Under the pieces are notes generated by a model. It did not search any database, had not been told where the DNA came from, and saw only the letters and a list, made by a program, of their open reading frames with translations. Positions 8,299-16,959 of a DNA stretch of 23,954 nt are shown one piece after another. Source of the DNA: Candidatus Atribacteria bacterium. Its GTDB lineage: Bacteria; Atribacterota; Phoenicimicrobiia; Phoenicimicrobiales; Phoenicimicrobiaceae. Position numbers and translations under genes: made by a program. Within the stretch, counting starts at the first letter, position 1. Every line of letters starts with the position of its first letter. The stretch lies in contig DOTB01000058.1 in assembly GCA_003513845.1 (NCBI GenBank), positions 1 through 23,954 of the forward strand, read 5' to 3'.

Positions 8299-8596
8299 GA
8301 ATAACACCTCCTGCTAATTTATCCTCCTGATAGAGCAATGAATAAATAATATTTGTCCTTCTCTTTTGATTTAAACTAACCTGGTCGAGTTGACCTTTCT
8401 TGGCAAGGCGTATATATGAATTTAATTCCCCCTGATCATTAAAAATATACTTGCTAAAAGATTGCCCATATACATCTGCTAAACGGAAAAACAAATCTGC
8501 TAACCCTGCTTCATCATTTAAAATTATTTTTCCTTCACTTTTTCCGGTAATTTCCCTGATGATATTAAAATACTTTGCCAAAGCTTCTTTAGCCAT
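8270..8596 (-). CDS. Small protein of unknown function between E2 and aldolase genes
   Basis: I do not recognise this 108-residue protein. It starts at an ATG with GGAAAGG closely upstream and lies 24 bases after the E2 gene. It is soluble in appearance, with a helical, charged N-terminal half ('KYFNIIREITGKSEGK', 'GLADLFFRLADVYGQSF') and a mixed C-terminal half ('KRRTNIIYSLLYQED'). It has no cysteine, signal peptide or membrane segment. Its 3' end overlaps the aldolase start by about 29 bases, so the two are probably translationally coupled. The codon pattern resembles its neighbours and the spacing is operonic, so I consider it real. A small accessory or assembly factor for E2, or a partner of the aldolase, is possible, but nothing in the sequence proves it. 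Confidence 0.65.
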   Translation of the reverse strand: MAKEALAKYFNIIREITGKSEGKIILNDEAGLADLFFRLADVYGQSFSKYIFNDQGELNSYIRLAKKGQLDQVSLNQKRRTNIIYSLLYQEDKLAGGVILDGKRASSF

Positions 8597-8620
8597 TTTC
8601 CTTTCCTATATTATACCTTA

Positions 8621-9889
8621 TTATTTAAAGACAAGCAGCTCGGGAAATTCCAGATAACATTTCAACTGATTTAAAAAATCTGCTGCTGCTTTTCCATCAA
8701 TCACTCGATGGTCAACAGAAAGGGTAAGCTTTGCTAGGGGCCGGACCTCTAAAATTTCTTTTTCTTTCTCTTCAACTACCATAGGCATCTTCTTAATAGA
8801 CCCTACTGCTAATATTGCTGCCTCTGGTGGATTAATAATAGAAGTAAACTGCTCTACGCCGTACATCCCTAAATTAGAAACAGTAAAAGTTCCTCCTTTG
8901 TAATCATCAGGCATTAGCCTGCCTTCCCGGGATATTCTAACAAGATTTTTCATCTCCTCAGAAATAGTCATTAAACTTTTCCTATCTGCGTTTCTTATAA
9001 CTGGAACTATAATCCCTTCCTCTAAAGCGACTGCTATTCCAATATTTATATCTTGATGATAAACAATTTCTTCATCAATTAAAGAACAATTTATCTTGGG
9101 CTGCTCCATTAATACTCTAGCAACTACAAAGACTATGAATTCGCTTATAGATATTTTAGAGGTAAATCTTTCCTCAAAAAAATCTCTTAATTTTAGAATT
9201 TTGGACATATCTATAGAATTAGCAAAGTAAATGTGGGGGGCAGTAAATTTACTTTGAGAAAGTCGATCCCCGATTATCTTACGTATTCCAGTATAAGGAA
9301 TTCTCCTTTCACCTTCCTCACCCCTTCCTTCTGCAGATCCTAAAACTCCTTCGTCTAATTCTTTCTCTTTTGACTCTTCTGACCGGGGAAAATTATTAGG
9401 ATGGGTTACCTCCAGATATTTTTCCACATCTTTTTTCATTATTCTTCCACCCGGTCCAGTTCCTTTAATACTATCCAAATTAACCCCTAGCTTTTTAGCA
9501 TATTCTACTGCTACTGGAGAAGCTTTTATTTCGCTGGTCTGTTCAAGCGGTGGAATAGTTTTTAATTTCTTATCTACGCTTTTGTTTTTTAATTCTTCCC
9601 CTTCCTTAGCTTCTATCCCTATCTTCTCTTTCTCTTCATCTATTTTTTCACCAAGCTCACCAATTACACCTAAGGGGGTTAAAATAGGTACCGTTTCTCC
9701 TTCTTTAACATATATTTTTAATAAAATACCACTTATAGGTGATTCTACTTCATTAACAATCTTTTCTGTCTCAATTTCTAATAAAGGTTCACCTTTTTTT
9801 ACTGATTCGCCTTCTTTGCGTAACCATTTTACTACCTTTCCTTTCTGCATAGACAAGCCCAATTTGGGCATTATTACTACTTCAGCCAT
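8621..9889 (-). CDS. Dihydrolipoamide acyltransferase, E2 component of a 2-oxo acid dehydrogenase-type complex
   Basis: This 422-residue protein has the complete E2 layout. Residues 1-78 form a lipoyl domain with the lipoyl-lysine Lys43 in 'ETEKIVNE'. A charged linker follows. Residues about 122-160 form the E1/E3-binding domain ('ASPVAVEYAKKLGV', 'GTGPGGRI'). A second Glu/Lys-rich linker leads to the acyltransferase domain from about 195, ending with the catalytic 'DHRVIDG' (His394, Asp398). All catalytic features look intact. It overlaps the end of the 2Fe-2S subunit gene by 8 bases (ATGGCTGA), so it is translationally coupled to the molybdenum hydroxylase. No E1 (thiamine) or E3 gene is in the window. 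A single lipoyl domain and this linker style fit acetoin/branched-chain-type E2 proteins. Its role here is unclear: it may serve E1/E3 encoded elsewhere, or an unusual acyl transfer to CoA. Confidence 0.9.
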   Translation of the reverse strand: MAEVVIMPKLGLSMQKGKVVKWLRKEGESVKKGEPLLEIETEKIVNEVESPISGILLKIYVKEGETVPILTPLGVIGELGEKIDEEKEKIGIEAKEGEELKNKSVDKKLKTIPPLEQTSEIKASPVAVEYAKKLGVNLDSIKGTGPGGRIMKKDVEKYLEVTHPNNFPRSEESKEKELDEGVLGSAEGRGEEGERRIPYTGIRKIIGDRLSQSKFTAPHIYFANSIDMSKILKLRDFFEERFTSKISISEFIVFVVARVLMEQPKINCSLIDEEIVYHQDINIGIAVALEEGIIVPVIRNADRKSLMTISEEMKNLVRISREGRLMPDDYKGGTFTVSNLGMYGVEQFTSIINPPEAAILAVGSIKKMPMVVEEKEKEILEVRPLAKLTLSVDHRVIDGKAAADFLNQLKCYLEFPELLVFK

Positions 9890-10385
9890 TAACCTTAACT
9901 CCTCCTTTTCTCATCTTCTCGGCAGCCAACTGAACTGCTTCAATAATTTGTTGATAGCCGGTACAACGACAAAAATTTCCCGAGATGGCTGCTCTAATTT
10001 CTTCTTTAGTAGGGGAGGGATTATTCCTTAGTAATACCAATGAACTTAGAATCATTCCCGGAGTGCAAAAACCACATTGCACTGCCCCTGTCTCCATAAA
10101 AGCTTCTTGTAAGGGATGCAATTCTCCTTCAGGACCTGTTAATCCTTCAATAGTAATTATCTCTGCTCCCTCGGCCTGTCCCGCTAAAACCATGCAGGAA
10201 CAGATATTTTTTCCATTCATAACAATTGTGCAGGCCCCACATTCACCAATTCCACATCCCTCTTTAACTCCGTTTAAGCCTAAATCTTCCCTTAAAACAT
10301 CTAACAAACGTTTATTAGGAGACACCAATAATTTATAATCCTTGTTATTAACCTTAATATTAAGTTCTATTTTCTTGGTTACCAA
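9882..10385 (-). CDS. xdhC: Molybdenum hydroxylase 2Fe-2S subunit (XdhC/CoxS-like)
   Basis: This small subunit carries two [2Fe-2S] clusters and relays electrons from the molybdenum centre to FAD. All eight ligands are present in 167 residues: the plant-type cluster C-x4-C-x2-C-x11-C (Cys44, 49, 52, 64) and the helical-domain cluster C-x2-C-x31-C-x-C (Cys104, 107, 139, 141, within 'QCGFCTPG' and 'NFCRCTGY'). The start is the TTG at 10385, immediately after the FAD-subunit TGA, with GGAGG 8 bases before it. The end overlaps the E2 acyltransferase start by 8 bases. Here the name means the iron-sulfur subunit, not the XdhC maturation chaperone, which is not in the window. Confidence 0.94.
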   Translation of the reverse strand: MVTKKIELNIKVNNKDYKLLVSPNKRLLDVLREDLGLNGVKEGCGIGECGACTIVMNGKNICSCMVLAGQAEGAEIITIEGLTGPEGELHPLQEAFMETGAVQCGFCTPGMILSSLVLLRNNPSPTKEEIRAAISGNFCRCTGYQQIIEAVQLAAEKMRKGGVKVNG

Positions 10386-11252
10386 TCACTCCACCTCCAG
10401 TACCCGGTTTAATGCCCTTACCATTAATGATTTAACTACCGGTTCTTTATATTCGGTAGACCAGCGATAGCCCGATTTAACCATCATCTCTTCTGCTACT
10501 TTTTCACCGGTCTTTTGAATCAAATTTGCCGTAGGTATTTCCCCCAACAATAGATCCTCTGCTTCTTTAAATCGCTGAGGAAGGGGCGTTATGGAACCGG
10601 CAGATATCTTTATATCTATAACCTTTTTATCCTCGTTTTGCTGAGCTACTACAGCAAGATTCACTCGAGATTTATCTACAGCATTTCTCCTCACCAACTT
10701 ACTAAAATCAGATTTTGCTTTTTGAGGTAATTTTTTAAAATAAATTTCTTCCACCAGTTCATCACTTTTAAGATTTACTTTATACGGTCCCACAAACACC
10801 TTTTGCAAAAGCTCTTCTCTTTTTTCTTGACCCTTCCTTATTACCAACCTACTATCTAATACTATTAGGGCGGGAACAGCATCAGCAGCTGGAGAGGCGG
10901 TAACAATATTTCCCGCTATTGACCCTCTGTTTCTAATCTGCGGGGAACCTATTAGCGAAGCAGCTTGAGACAATAAGGGTGCGTATCTTTTGATTAATTC
11001 GTTTTGCGCAATTTCCACATGGGTTGCTCCTGAACCAATTCTTAGATAGCCCCCCTCTTCCCTTATATAGTCTAATTCCTTTAAATGGCTAATATCTATA
11101 ATAATCTCTAAATTAGAGGGTAACCTTTCTTCTCTTAAAGCGATAATTAAATCTGTCCCTCCCGCTATTAACCTGGCTTTATCTTTATAGTTAATTAACA
11201 AGCTACTTACTTCCTCTAAATTAGTTGGCTTAATAAAATTAAAATCTTGCAA
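10386..11252 (-). CDS. xdhB: Molybdenum hydroxylase FAD-binding subunit (XdhB/CoxM-like)
   Basis: This is the medium subunit that passes electrons from the 2Fe-2S clusters to FAD and NAD or another acceptor. It has 288 residues, the normal length. The FAD-binding signatures are 'AGGTDLI' (30-36), 'RIGSGATHVEIA' (71-82) and 'SIAGNIVTASPAAD' (111-124). It has no extra cysteine cluster like that of 4-hydroxybenzoyl-CoA reductase. The start is a TTG at 11252 with AGGAGG 8 bases before it, 12 bases after the large-subunit stop. Its TGA abuts the TTG start of the 2Fe-2S subunit gene with no gap, implying tight translational coupling. Gene names for these subunits vary between organisms; the letter used here is for the FAD subunit. 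Confidence 0.92.
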   Translation of the reverse strand: MQDFNFIKPTNLEEVSSLLINYKDKARLIAGGTDLIIALREERLPSNLEIIIDISHLKELDYIREEGGYLRIGSGATHVEIAQNELIKRYAPLLSQAASLIGSPQIRNRGSIAGNIVTASPAADAVPALIVLDSRLVIRKGQEKREELLQKVFVGPYKVNLKSDELVEEIYFKKLPQKAKSDFSKLVRRNAVDKSRVNLAVVAQQNEDKKVIDIKISAGSITPLPQRFKEAEDLLLGEIPTANLIQKTGEKVAEEMMVKSGYRWSTEYKEPVVKSLMVRALNRVLEVE

Positions 11253-11264
11253 ATTATTGTCCTC

Positions 11265-13562
11265 CTATTTTTTCAAAGTTTTACCCAATAGCACTCGCTC
11301 TAGATTTAAGGGAAGCTCTCTAATCCTTTTACCGGTAGCATTATATAGAGCATTGGCTAACGCTGGAGCTATTAATTCTATGCCCAGTTCTCCTACGCTT
11401 TTTGCCCCAAAAGGTCCAACAGGATCATCGCTTTCATAAATGGTAACTTCCATTTCTGGCATATCCGCCGAGCTTGGTATTAAAAAATCATCAAAGTTCT
11501 TAGTTTTTAAATATCCATCTTTGGTTCTCATCTCTTCCATAATAGCGTAACCTACCCCTTGTAAAATACCTCCATAAAATTGACTTTTAGCAATTTGAGG
11601 ATTAATGGCTTTGCCAATTTCATATGCTGCCGTAATCTTCTCTACATTAATTTTCCCTGTCTGGACATCTACCCTTAGCTCAGCTACCGCCGTCCCGTAA
11701 GAATAAGTAGGATAAGCCTTACCCCTACCGGTTTCGGGAGACAATTTTTCTGGTCCCGGGTTATACCACCCTTGAGCACTTAAAGAAAGGCCCTGCCCCT
11801 TTAGGCATTCTTTAACTACTTCTTCAAAGGTTAATTTCTTATCCGGCTTAGATTTATTAAAAATAAATTCATTTTCACTAATCAGGTTTTCTATATTACA
11901 ATTTAACATTATACTGGCTTGTTGATGTAATCTCTGTAATAATTCTGTGGCAGCAATAAGCATAGCATTCCCTCCGGCAAGAATACCCCGCGAGGCAACG
12001 GTAGCGCCACTATCCATAGTTACTGCAGTATCAGTATTGCCAAAAGTGATTCTGTCCAAAGAAACCCCCAAAACTTCTGCCACAATTTGAGCATGAGCAG
12101 TCCTCATTCCTTGACCCATCTCCACTAATCCGCTCTGAATAAGGATACTCCCATCTATATCTATGGTAACTGTAGCACTTGCTGTATCGATACCTTCTCC
12201 CCCTAATCCCGCTCCTCTAAAAGTACAGGATAAGCCGATGCCCTTCTTAAGAGGGTTAAAGCCTTCTCTCTCTTGGATATATTTTTTCCTTTTAGACTCA
12301 AAATCTGTTTTTCTGCAAATTTCTCTGATCATCTTTTCTAAGGGAGCGGGTATCTTGCCCGGAAGTAAAATTTGCCCTGTCCCCATCTCGTCCCCCGGTT
12401 TTAAGCAATTCTTTAATCTTATCTCTTGAGGAGACATCTTTAATTCCTCAGCCAATTCATCAATTAAAGATTCAGTGGCAAACACCATTTGGGGAGCAGA
12501 AAATCCTCTATAGGCCCCTCCATAAATGGTATGGGTATAAAGGCCGTAAATGTCGGTTTTTATGTGAGGGATAGTATAGGGGCCGGCAGCATGAATTGAA
12601 GCTCTCCAATTTGCAAAACTCGCTTTATTGTTATAGGCTCCACCTTGAACATAAACTTTATTTTCAACTGCTACTATAGACCCATCTTTCTTTGCTCCTA
12701 TTTTATAATTAGCCTGAAAAGGATGTCGCTTTGAACTTTCCAAAAAACTCTCCTCTCGAGTCAAGACCATTTTTACTGGACGCCCAGTTTTTAGAGCAAT
12801 AACGGCACAACGAGCAGCCATTAGCATAACTGATTCATCTTTACCTCCAAAACTACCACCGATAGTACTCTGGATTACCCTAACCTGATTAATCTTCAAC
12901 CCTAGAACTGTGGCCACATTTTCCCTAATGGTATAAGGATTCTGAATAGAACCATGAATCTCCACCCCTATTTTATAAGGGTCAGGAAGAACAATAACCG
13001 CTTCTGGCTCAATATAAGCCTGATCCACAAATTGAGTTCGATAGGTCCTTTCTAAGATAACCTCAGCTTCTTTAAAGCCCTTCTCTACATCTCCTGATCG
13101 CAAAAGATGATGAGAATGTTCGATAAAATTATTTTCTATTTCTGAATGCACTCTTTTAGAATTTTCTACCTTTGCTTCTTCAAGATCAAAAACACCTGGT
13201 AATTCTTCATATTCAACCCTTACCAATTTAGCCGCTTTTTCGGCGATTTCCTTACTTTCTGCTGCTACTACTGCTACTCCATCACCAATATACTTTACTT
13301 CATTCTGGGCCAATACGGGAAATTTACCAAACATTATATTGTTTCCTGGTACATCCTTTGCTGTAATAACCATTATTACTCCCTCTAACCCTTCTGCTTC
13401 CTTAGTGTCAATCTTTAATATTTTGGCATGAGGATATCTACTGTATACTGTTTTGGCGTACAACTGGGATCCGCAATTTAAATCTGCGCCATATTTCGCC
13501 TTACCAGTAACTTTTTCGTAAACATCTATTCGTTCAACCGATTTATTAACTATCTTATACAT
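11265..13562 (-). CDS. xdhA: Xanthine dehydrogenase-family molybdenum hydroxylase, large (Mo-pterin) subunit
   Basis: This is the catalytic subunit of a three-subunit molybdenum hydroxylase, about 765 residues. Motifs numbered from the ATG at 13562 are: the Mo-pterin loop 'GGSFGGKDE' (235-243), 'LTREESF' followed by 'RHPF' (substrate pocket region), 'GAYRGFSAPQ' with Arg352 matching the substrate-orienting arginine of xanthine dehydrogenase, 'EMGQGM', and 'GAKSVGELG' with Glu725 as the base that activates the Mo-hydroxyl. There is no CoxL-type 'CSFR' loop, so this is not an aerobic CO dehydrogenase. The start is uncertain: AGGAGG lies 14 bases before the ATG at 13562 and only 2 bases before a GTG at 13574. 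The FAD and 2Fe-2S subunits follow directly. A purine substrate is likely from the pocket residues and neighbours; nicotinate or another N-heterocycle remains possible. Confidence 0.9.
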   Translation of the reverse strand: MYKIVNKSVERIDVYEKVTGKAKYGADLNCGSQLYAKTVYSRYPHAKILKIDTKEAEGLEGVIMVITAKDVPGNNIMFGKFPVLAQNEVKYIGDGVAVVAAESKEIAEKAAKLVRVEYEELPGVFDLEEAKVENSKRVHSEIENNFIEHSHHLLRSGDVEKGFKEAEVILERTYRTQFVDQAYIEPEAVIVLPDPYKIGVEIHGSIQNPYTIRENVATVLGLKINQVRVIQSTIGGSFGGKDESVMLMAARCAVIALKTGRPVKMVLTREESFLESSKRHPFQANYKIGAKKDGSIVAVENKVYVQGGAYNNKASFANWRASIHAAGPYTIPHIKTDIYGLYTHTIYGGAYRGFSAPQMVFATESLIDELAEELKMSPQEIRLKNCLKPGDEMGTGQILLPGKIPAPLEKMIREICRKTDFESKRKKYIQEREGFNPLKKGIGLSCTFRGAGLGGEGIDTASATVTIDIDGSILIQSGLVEMGQGMRTAHAQIVAEVLGVSLDRITFGNTDTAVTMDSGATVASRGILAGGNAMLIAATELLQRLHQQASIMLNCNIENLISENEFIFNKSKPDKKLTFEEVVKECLKGQGLSLSAQGWYNPGPEKLSPETGRGKAYPTYSYGTAVAELRVDVQTGKINVEKITAAYEIGKAINPQIAKSQFYGGILQGVGYAIMEEMRTKDGYLKTKNFDDFLIPSSADMPEMEVTIYESDDPVGPFGAKSVGELGIELIAPALANALYNATGKRIRELPLNLERVLLGKTLKK

Positions 13563-13580
13563 AACAGTAATCACTTCCTC

Positions 13581-14969
13581 CTAATATAAAACTGACTCTT
13601 TCCCTTTTAAAAACTTTCCTCCACCTTGCTCCCCATAAAACCTATTCTCGTTAACAATCACTTTTCCTCGTAAGATAGTAGCAATAGGATATCCTTTTAC
13701 CTTGAAGCCATCAAAGGGGGTATAACCAGCAGCAGTATGCTGCATAGAGTCAGAAATAATAATTTCCTTCTCTGGATCAAAGATAACTAAATCAGCATCA
13801 GTCCCTACTTTTAAACTTCCCTTCTCCGGATAAAGTCCAAATATTTTTGCAGGGTTAGTAGATAATAAATTTACCATCCTCTTTATGTCAAAATAACCTC
13901 TTCTCACTCCATAACTATAGACCAAAGGTAGCAGAGTTTCTGACCCAGGAATACCAGACAAGATATTCAAACAATTCGAAGAAGATAATTTTTGTTCTAT
14001 CGTATAAGAACAGTGATCGCTGGCTATAACCTCTATGTCATTATTCTCTATAGCTCTCCATAAGGCAAGATTATCCTCTTTCTTCCTCAGGGGAGGAGTC
14101 ATAAAATATTTTTGGGCATCTTTTCCTTTAAGTAAATCCTCCGTTAACAATAAATAATGAGGGGCAGTTTCTGCAAAAATTTTCCCCCTGCTTTTTCTAA
14201 TCTCTTTTAAGGCCTTATAGCCTTTCTCTGAAGATAGATGAACGATATATATAGGCATATCTAACGATTTAGCCATATTTCCCACTTTTTTAATCGCCTC
14301 ATATTCTATCTCAGGGGGACGTAGCTGAGTATGAAAATAAGGAGGAAGTTCTCCTTTCTCTTTATACTTAGTTTTATTTTGATCTATCATTTCATCATCT
14401 TCAGCGTGAACAGTGATTAATAATTTCAAATCGCGGCTCATTCTTAATAAGTCAAGCCAGCTCTCTTTATCCAACATAGATCCATCTTCTTTATAAGTGG
14501 TAAATAACTTTAGACTATTTACCCCTTCGGTCTTTAACTCTTCTAAATCCTTCTTAAGGTTAGGATATAGAGAACAAACCGACTGATGTAGAGAATAATC
14601 AACTACCGCCTTTCCTTTAGCCTCTTTTTGCCTATTAGCAAAAGCTTCTTTTATGGTATGACCTCTTTGCTGTTCTGCATAATCTATGAAGGTAGTTACT
14701 CCTCCAAAAGCTGCTGAAATACTTCCACTGTAAAAATCATCTGCAGTAATTTGGTTAGAGGAAGATTTCATAAAATAATGAGTATGGGCATCAATTATTC
14801 CGGGAATTACAAATTTTCCACTAGCATCTATTATTTTACAACCATGAAAAATTTCTCTCGGTAGAATATTATCATTTACCTCCCTGATCTTGTCTCCAAT
14901 AATTAAAATATCTTTTTTGCAAACTTGATCAGGAGTCACTATCATTCCGTTTCTAATTAACAATTTCAT
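13581..14969 (-). CDS. hydA: Dihydropyrimidinase / D-hydantoinase family cyclic amidohydrolase
   Basis: This enzyme hydrolyses cyclic amide (ureide) rings such as dihydropyrimidines or hydantoins to N-carbamoyl amino acids. It is 462 residues, normal for the family. The complete binuclear metal site is visible: 'DAHTH' (His62, His64), the carboxylated lysine Lys154 in 'NSLKLFTTYK', His188 in 'VHAEDD', His244 in 'YIVHLSSEKG' and Asp318 in 'ASDHCSY'. The C-terminal 'VGTDADLVIFDPE' is the usual composite-domain signature. The ATG at 14969 has only a weak GAGAGA site upstream. The molybdenum hydroxylase large subunit follows within about 20 bases. HyuA/HydA homologues are regular members of anaerobic purine and hydantoin clusters, where a ring opened this way fits the presence of the YgeY-type hydrolase further on. 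Enzyme class is secure; the substrate is inferred. Confidence 0.9.
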   Translation of the reverse strand: MKLLIRNGMIVTPDQVCKKDILIIGDKIREVNDNILPREIFHGCKIIDASGKFVIPGIIDAHTHYFMKSSSNQITADDFYSGSISAAFGGVTTFIDYAEQQRGHTIKEAFANRQKEAKGKAVVDYSLHQSVCSLYPNLKKDLEELKTEGVNSLKLFTTYKEDGSMLDKESWLDLLRMSRDLKLLITVHAEDDEMIDQNKTKYKEKGELPPYFHTQLRPPEIEYEAIKKVGNMAKSLDMPIYIVHLSSEKGYKALKEIRKSRGKIFAETAPHYLLLTEDLLKGKDAQKYFMTPPLRKKEDNLALWRAIENNDIEVIASDHCSYTIEQKLSSSNCLNILSGIPGSETLLPLVYSYGVRRGYFDIKRMVNLLSTNPAKIFGLYPEKGSLKVGTDADLVIFDPEKEIIISDSMQHTAAGYTPFDGFKVKGYPIATILRGKVIVNENRFYGEQGGGKFLKGKESVLY

Positions 14970-15029
14970 TATAATTTTCTCTCAAAATTATCAATCAATT
15001 CTTCTTTTTCGAATAACTTAAATCTATTT

Positions 15030-16901
15030 TTATAAATCTTCTATTAATTGAAATAGACCTAATTCCTTAAGTTTTTTTTGGGTAGGAATTCCTCTAAAAT
15101 CCCAACCTCTAACCTTATAATAACCATCTAACATTTCCTCTAAATCTACCAATAAATTACTCTTCCATACCTGATTAGTAAGCATCCCATCTATTACTTT
15201 GTAAACTGTAGCTGGCTCTTTTAAAAAACGTTCAGGTAGTGAATCATTTTTTCTATCAAATCCATGTCGACAGTTATACACCCTTTCTAGATTTACAATT
15301 CTTTCCCCTATTTTTAATAAGTCTTTTTCTTCTAAATCAAAAGAATTATCAAAAGCATTTATAGCTTTCGCGATATCATCGGGTCCTAAAACATAATTTT
15401 CCAGGGTAGAAAATTTACATATTCCCAAAGCATCGGAAATCGCTGAATACGCTTCAGTAAATTTCAACATCTCTGGCTTGTATTTTTGAGAAAATACATC
15501 AAGAATTTCTGGACCACTTCCAGGGAAATACTTTTTGGCTACCTCTTCGTTATGTGTTTGGTCGATGGTTTCTAAGCCATAAAGATGATCTGCTCCTCGG
15601 TTAGATGTTGCATGCCCTAAAGCTAACCCTCTATTAGTACGTGGCTCCTGTTCAGGAATTTCTACACCTTTTACTTGCATAGCGAATTTAAAAGTGTCAG
15701 GATAGATTTTTTTACTAGCCTCTAATGCCCCTTCTGCTAAGATATCACCAATTCCATCTCGATAAGCAATTTTTTTTATTAAGCCAACGATGCTTTCTTT
15801 ATCTCCCCACTTTAAATTATACTCTTTATTTGATAGAAAACCTTTTTCATGGCATTCCATTGCAAAAGCGATAACTCCTGAAGTAGAAATTGTATCTAAA
15901 CCCAGATCATTACAAAGTTTATTAGCATAGATAATAAGTTCTATATCATCGTTCCATACCATTGACCCAAATCCATTAATAGTTTCATATTCAGGACCGG
16001 CAGTTTCGCATTTGTATGGTCCTAACTTTACTTGAGAATGTCTTTCGCATCGAATAGGACAGTTATAACAACCCGAAGTTTTTATAACATACTTATCTAG
16101 AGCTTGAGCATTAATCTTATTTGCAAAAGGAATCTGCACTTCTAAATGATTTTTTGCCGGCAAATCTCCTCGTTTATTTTTATAATCTATCAAAACTGCC
16201 GTTCCCCAACGATGATAATCTTGGGCGGCTTGGCTATTAGATATTTTTTTGGAACTTTCAATAGCTATCTTTCTAAATTCCTCCGAAAAAGTTATTTTTT
16301 TTGAAGCTTTAACTACTATAGCTTTTAACTTTTTGGAGCCCATAACCGCCCCCATACCAGTGCGCGCTAAAGCGCGATAATCATCAGTTATAATCGAAGC
16401 CATTTTAACTAAATTCTCTCCTGCTGGGCCAATACTAAGAACATGACTTCCCTCATAGATCTTTTTAAAGCCATTATTAACGTCTGCAGTATTTCTCCCC
16501 CAATATTCGTTAGCAGGCAAAATTACTATTTGCTCATCTTTTACGAGTAAATAAACCGGCTTCTCTGATTTACCATTTATAACCAATGCATCAAAACCTG
16601 CTTTTCTTAATTCAACCCCAAAATAACCACCCGCATTAGCATAACCATAAGCACCAGTCGCTGGCGACTTTGCAGTAACCGTAAAACGAGCTGACGTAGG
16701 CCAGCAAGTTCCTGTAAATAATCCGGTTGAAAAAATAAGACAATTACCAGCATCGAAAGCACCTATTTCTGGATCTACATTATCATAGAGAATTTTTGCC
16801 GCATATCCCCGGCTACCCAAATATTCTTCCAAAATAGGGGCAGGACTTTTGTTTATTTCTATATTTTTTTTACTTAGGTCAATATAGGCAGTTAACGCCA
16901 T
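15030..16901 (-). CDS. Aldehyde ferredoxin oxidoreductase family protein (tungstopterin)
   Basis: This cytoplasmic tungsten-bis-pterin enzyme oxidises aldehydes to carboxylic acids with ferredoxin. At 623 residues it has the usual family length. The [4Fe-4S] ligands are visible as 'SGCYNCPIRC' (Cys278, 281, 285) with the fourth cysteine Cys495 in 'DALGICKF'. The two pterin-binding D-x-x-G-L/I-x motifs are 'NDLGLDT' (near residues 331-337) and 'SDALGIC' (489-495). The block 'ARTGMGAVMGSKKLKAI' (about 179-195) is also typical. The ATG at 16901 has GGGGAGG upstream. It sits between the flavoprotein fusion and the hydantoinase genes with gaps of about 60 bases, implying one transcript. AOR is not a standard member of purine-degradation clusters. 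It could oxidise an aldehyde released from the ring fragment, or serve the neighbouring dehydrogenase/aldolase branch. Substrate class within the AOR family cannot be read from these motifs. Confidence 0.93.
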   Translation of the reverse strand: MALTAYIDLSKKNIEINKSPAPILEEYLGSRGYAAKILYDNVDPEIGAFDAGNCLIFSTGLFTGTCWPTSARFTVTAKSPATGAYGYANAGGYFGVELRKAGFDALVINGKSEKPVYLLVKDEQIVILPANEYWGRNTADVNNGFKKIYEGSHVLSIGPAGENLVKMASIITDDYRALARTGMGAVMGSKKLKAIVVKASKKITFSEEFRKIAIESSKKISNSQAAQDYHRWGTAVLIDYKNKRGDLPAKNHLEVQIPFANKINAQALDKYVIKTSGCYNCPIRCERHSQVKLGPYKCETAGPEYETINGFGSMVWNDDIELIIYANKLCNDLGLDTISTSGVIAFAMECHEKGFLSNKEYNLKWGDKESIVGLIKKIAYRDGIGDILAEGALEASKKIYPDTFKFAMQVKGVEIPEQEPRTNRGLALGHATSNRGADHLYGLETIDQTHNEEVAKKYFPGSGPEILDVFSQKYKPEMLKFTEAYSAISDALGICKFSTLENYVLGPDDIAKAINAFDNSFDLEEKDLLKIGERIVNLERVYNCRHGFDRKNDSLPERFLKEPATVYKVIDGMLTNQVWKSNLLVDLEEMLDGYYKVRGWDFRGIPTQKKLKELGLFQLIEDL

Positions 16902-16959
16902 AATTAATACCTCCCCTTAATTCTTTATTCTCAATTTATTTGTACTACTAATTAATAAA

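Noticed and set aside
9582..10031. Plus-strand open frame of about 149 codons
   Set aside because: It lies opposite the E2 and 2Fe-2S subunit genes, which have full family motifs. The frame is an antisense by-product with a low-complexity Ser/Pro/Phe-rich translation.
9985..10338. Plus-strand open frame of about 117 codons
   Set aside because: It lies wholly opposite the 2Fe-2S subunit, whose eight cysteine ligands confirm the minus-strand reading.
11265..13574. Aerobic carbon monoxide dehydrogenase (CoxL) for the molybdenum subunit
   Set aside because: The CoxL active-site loop with its cysteine is absent, and xanthine-dehydrogenase-type pocket residues are present.
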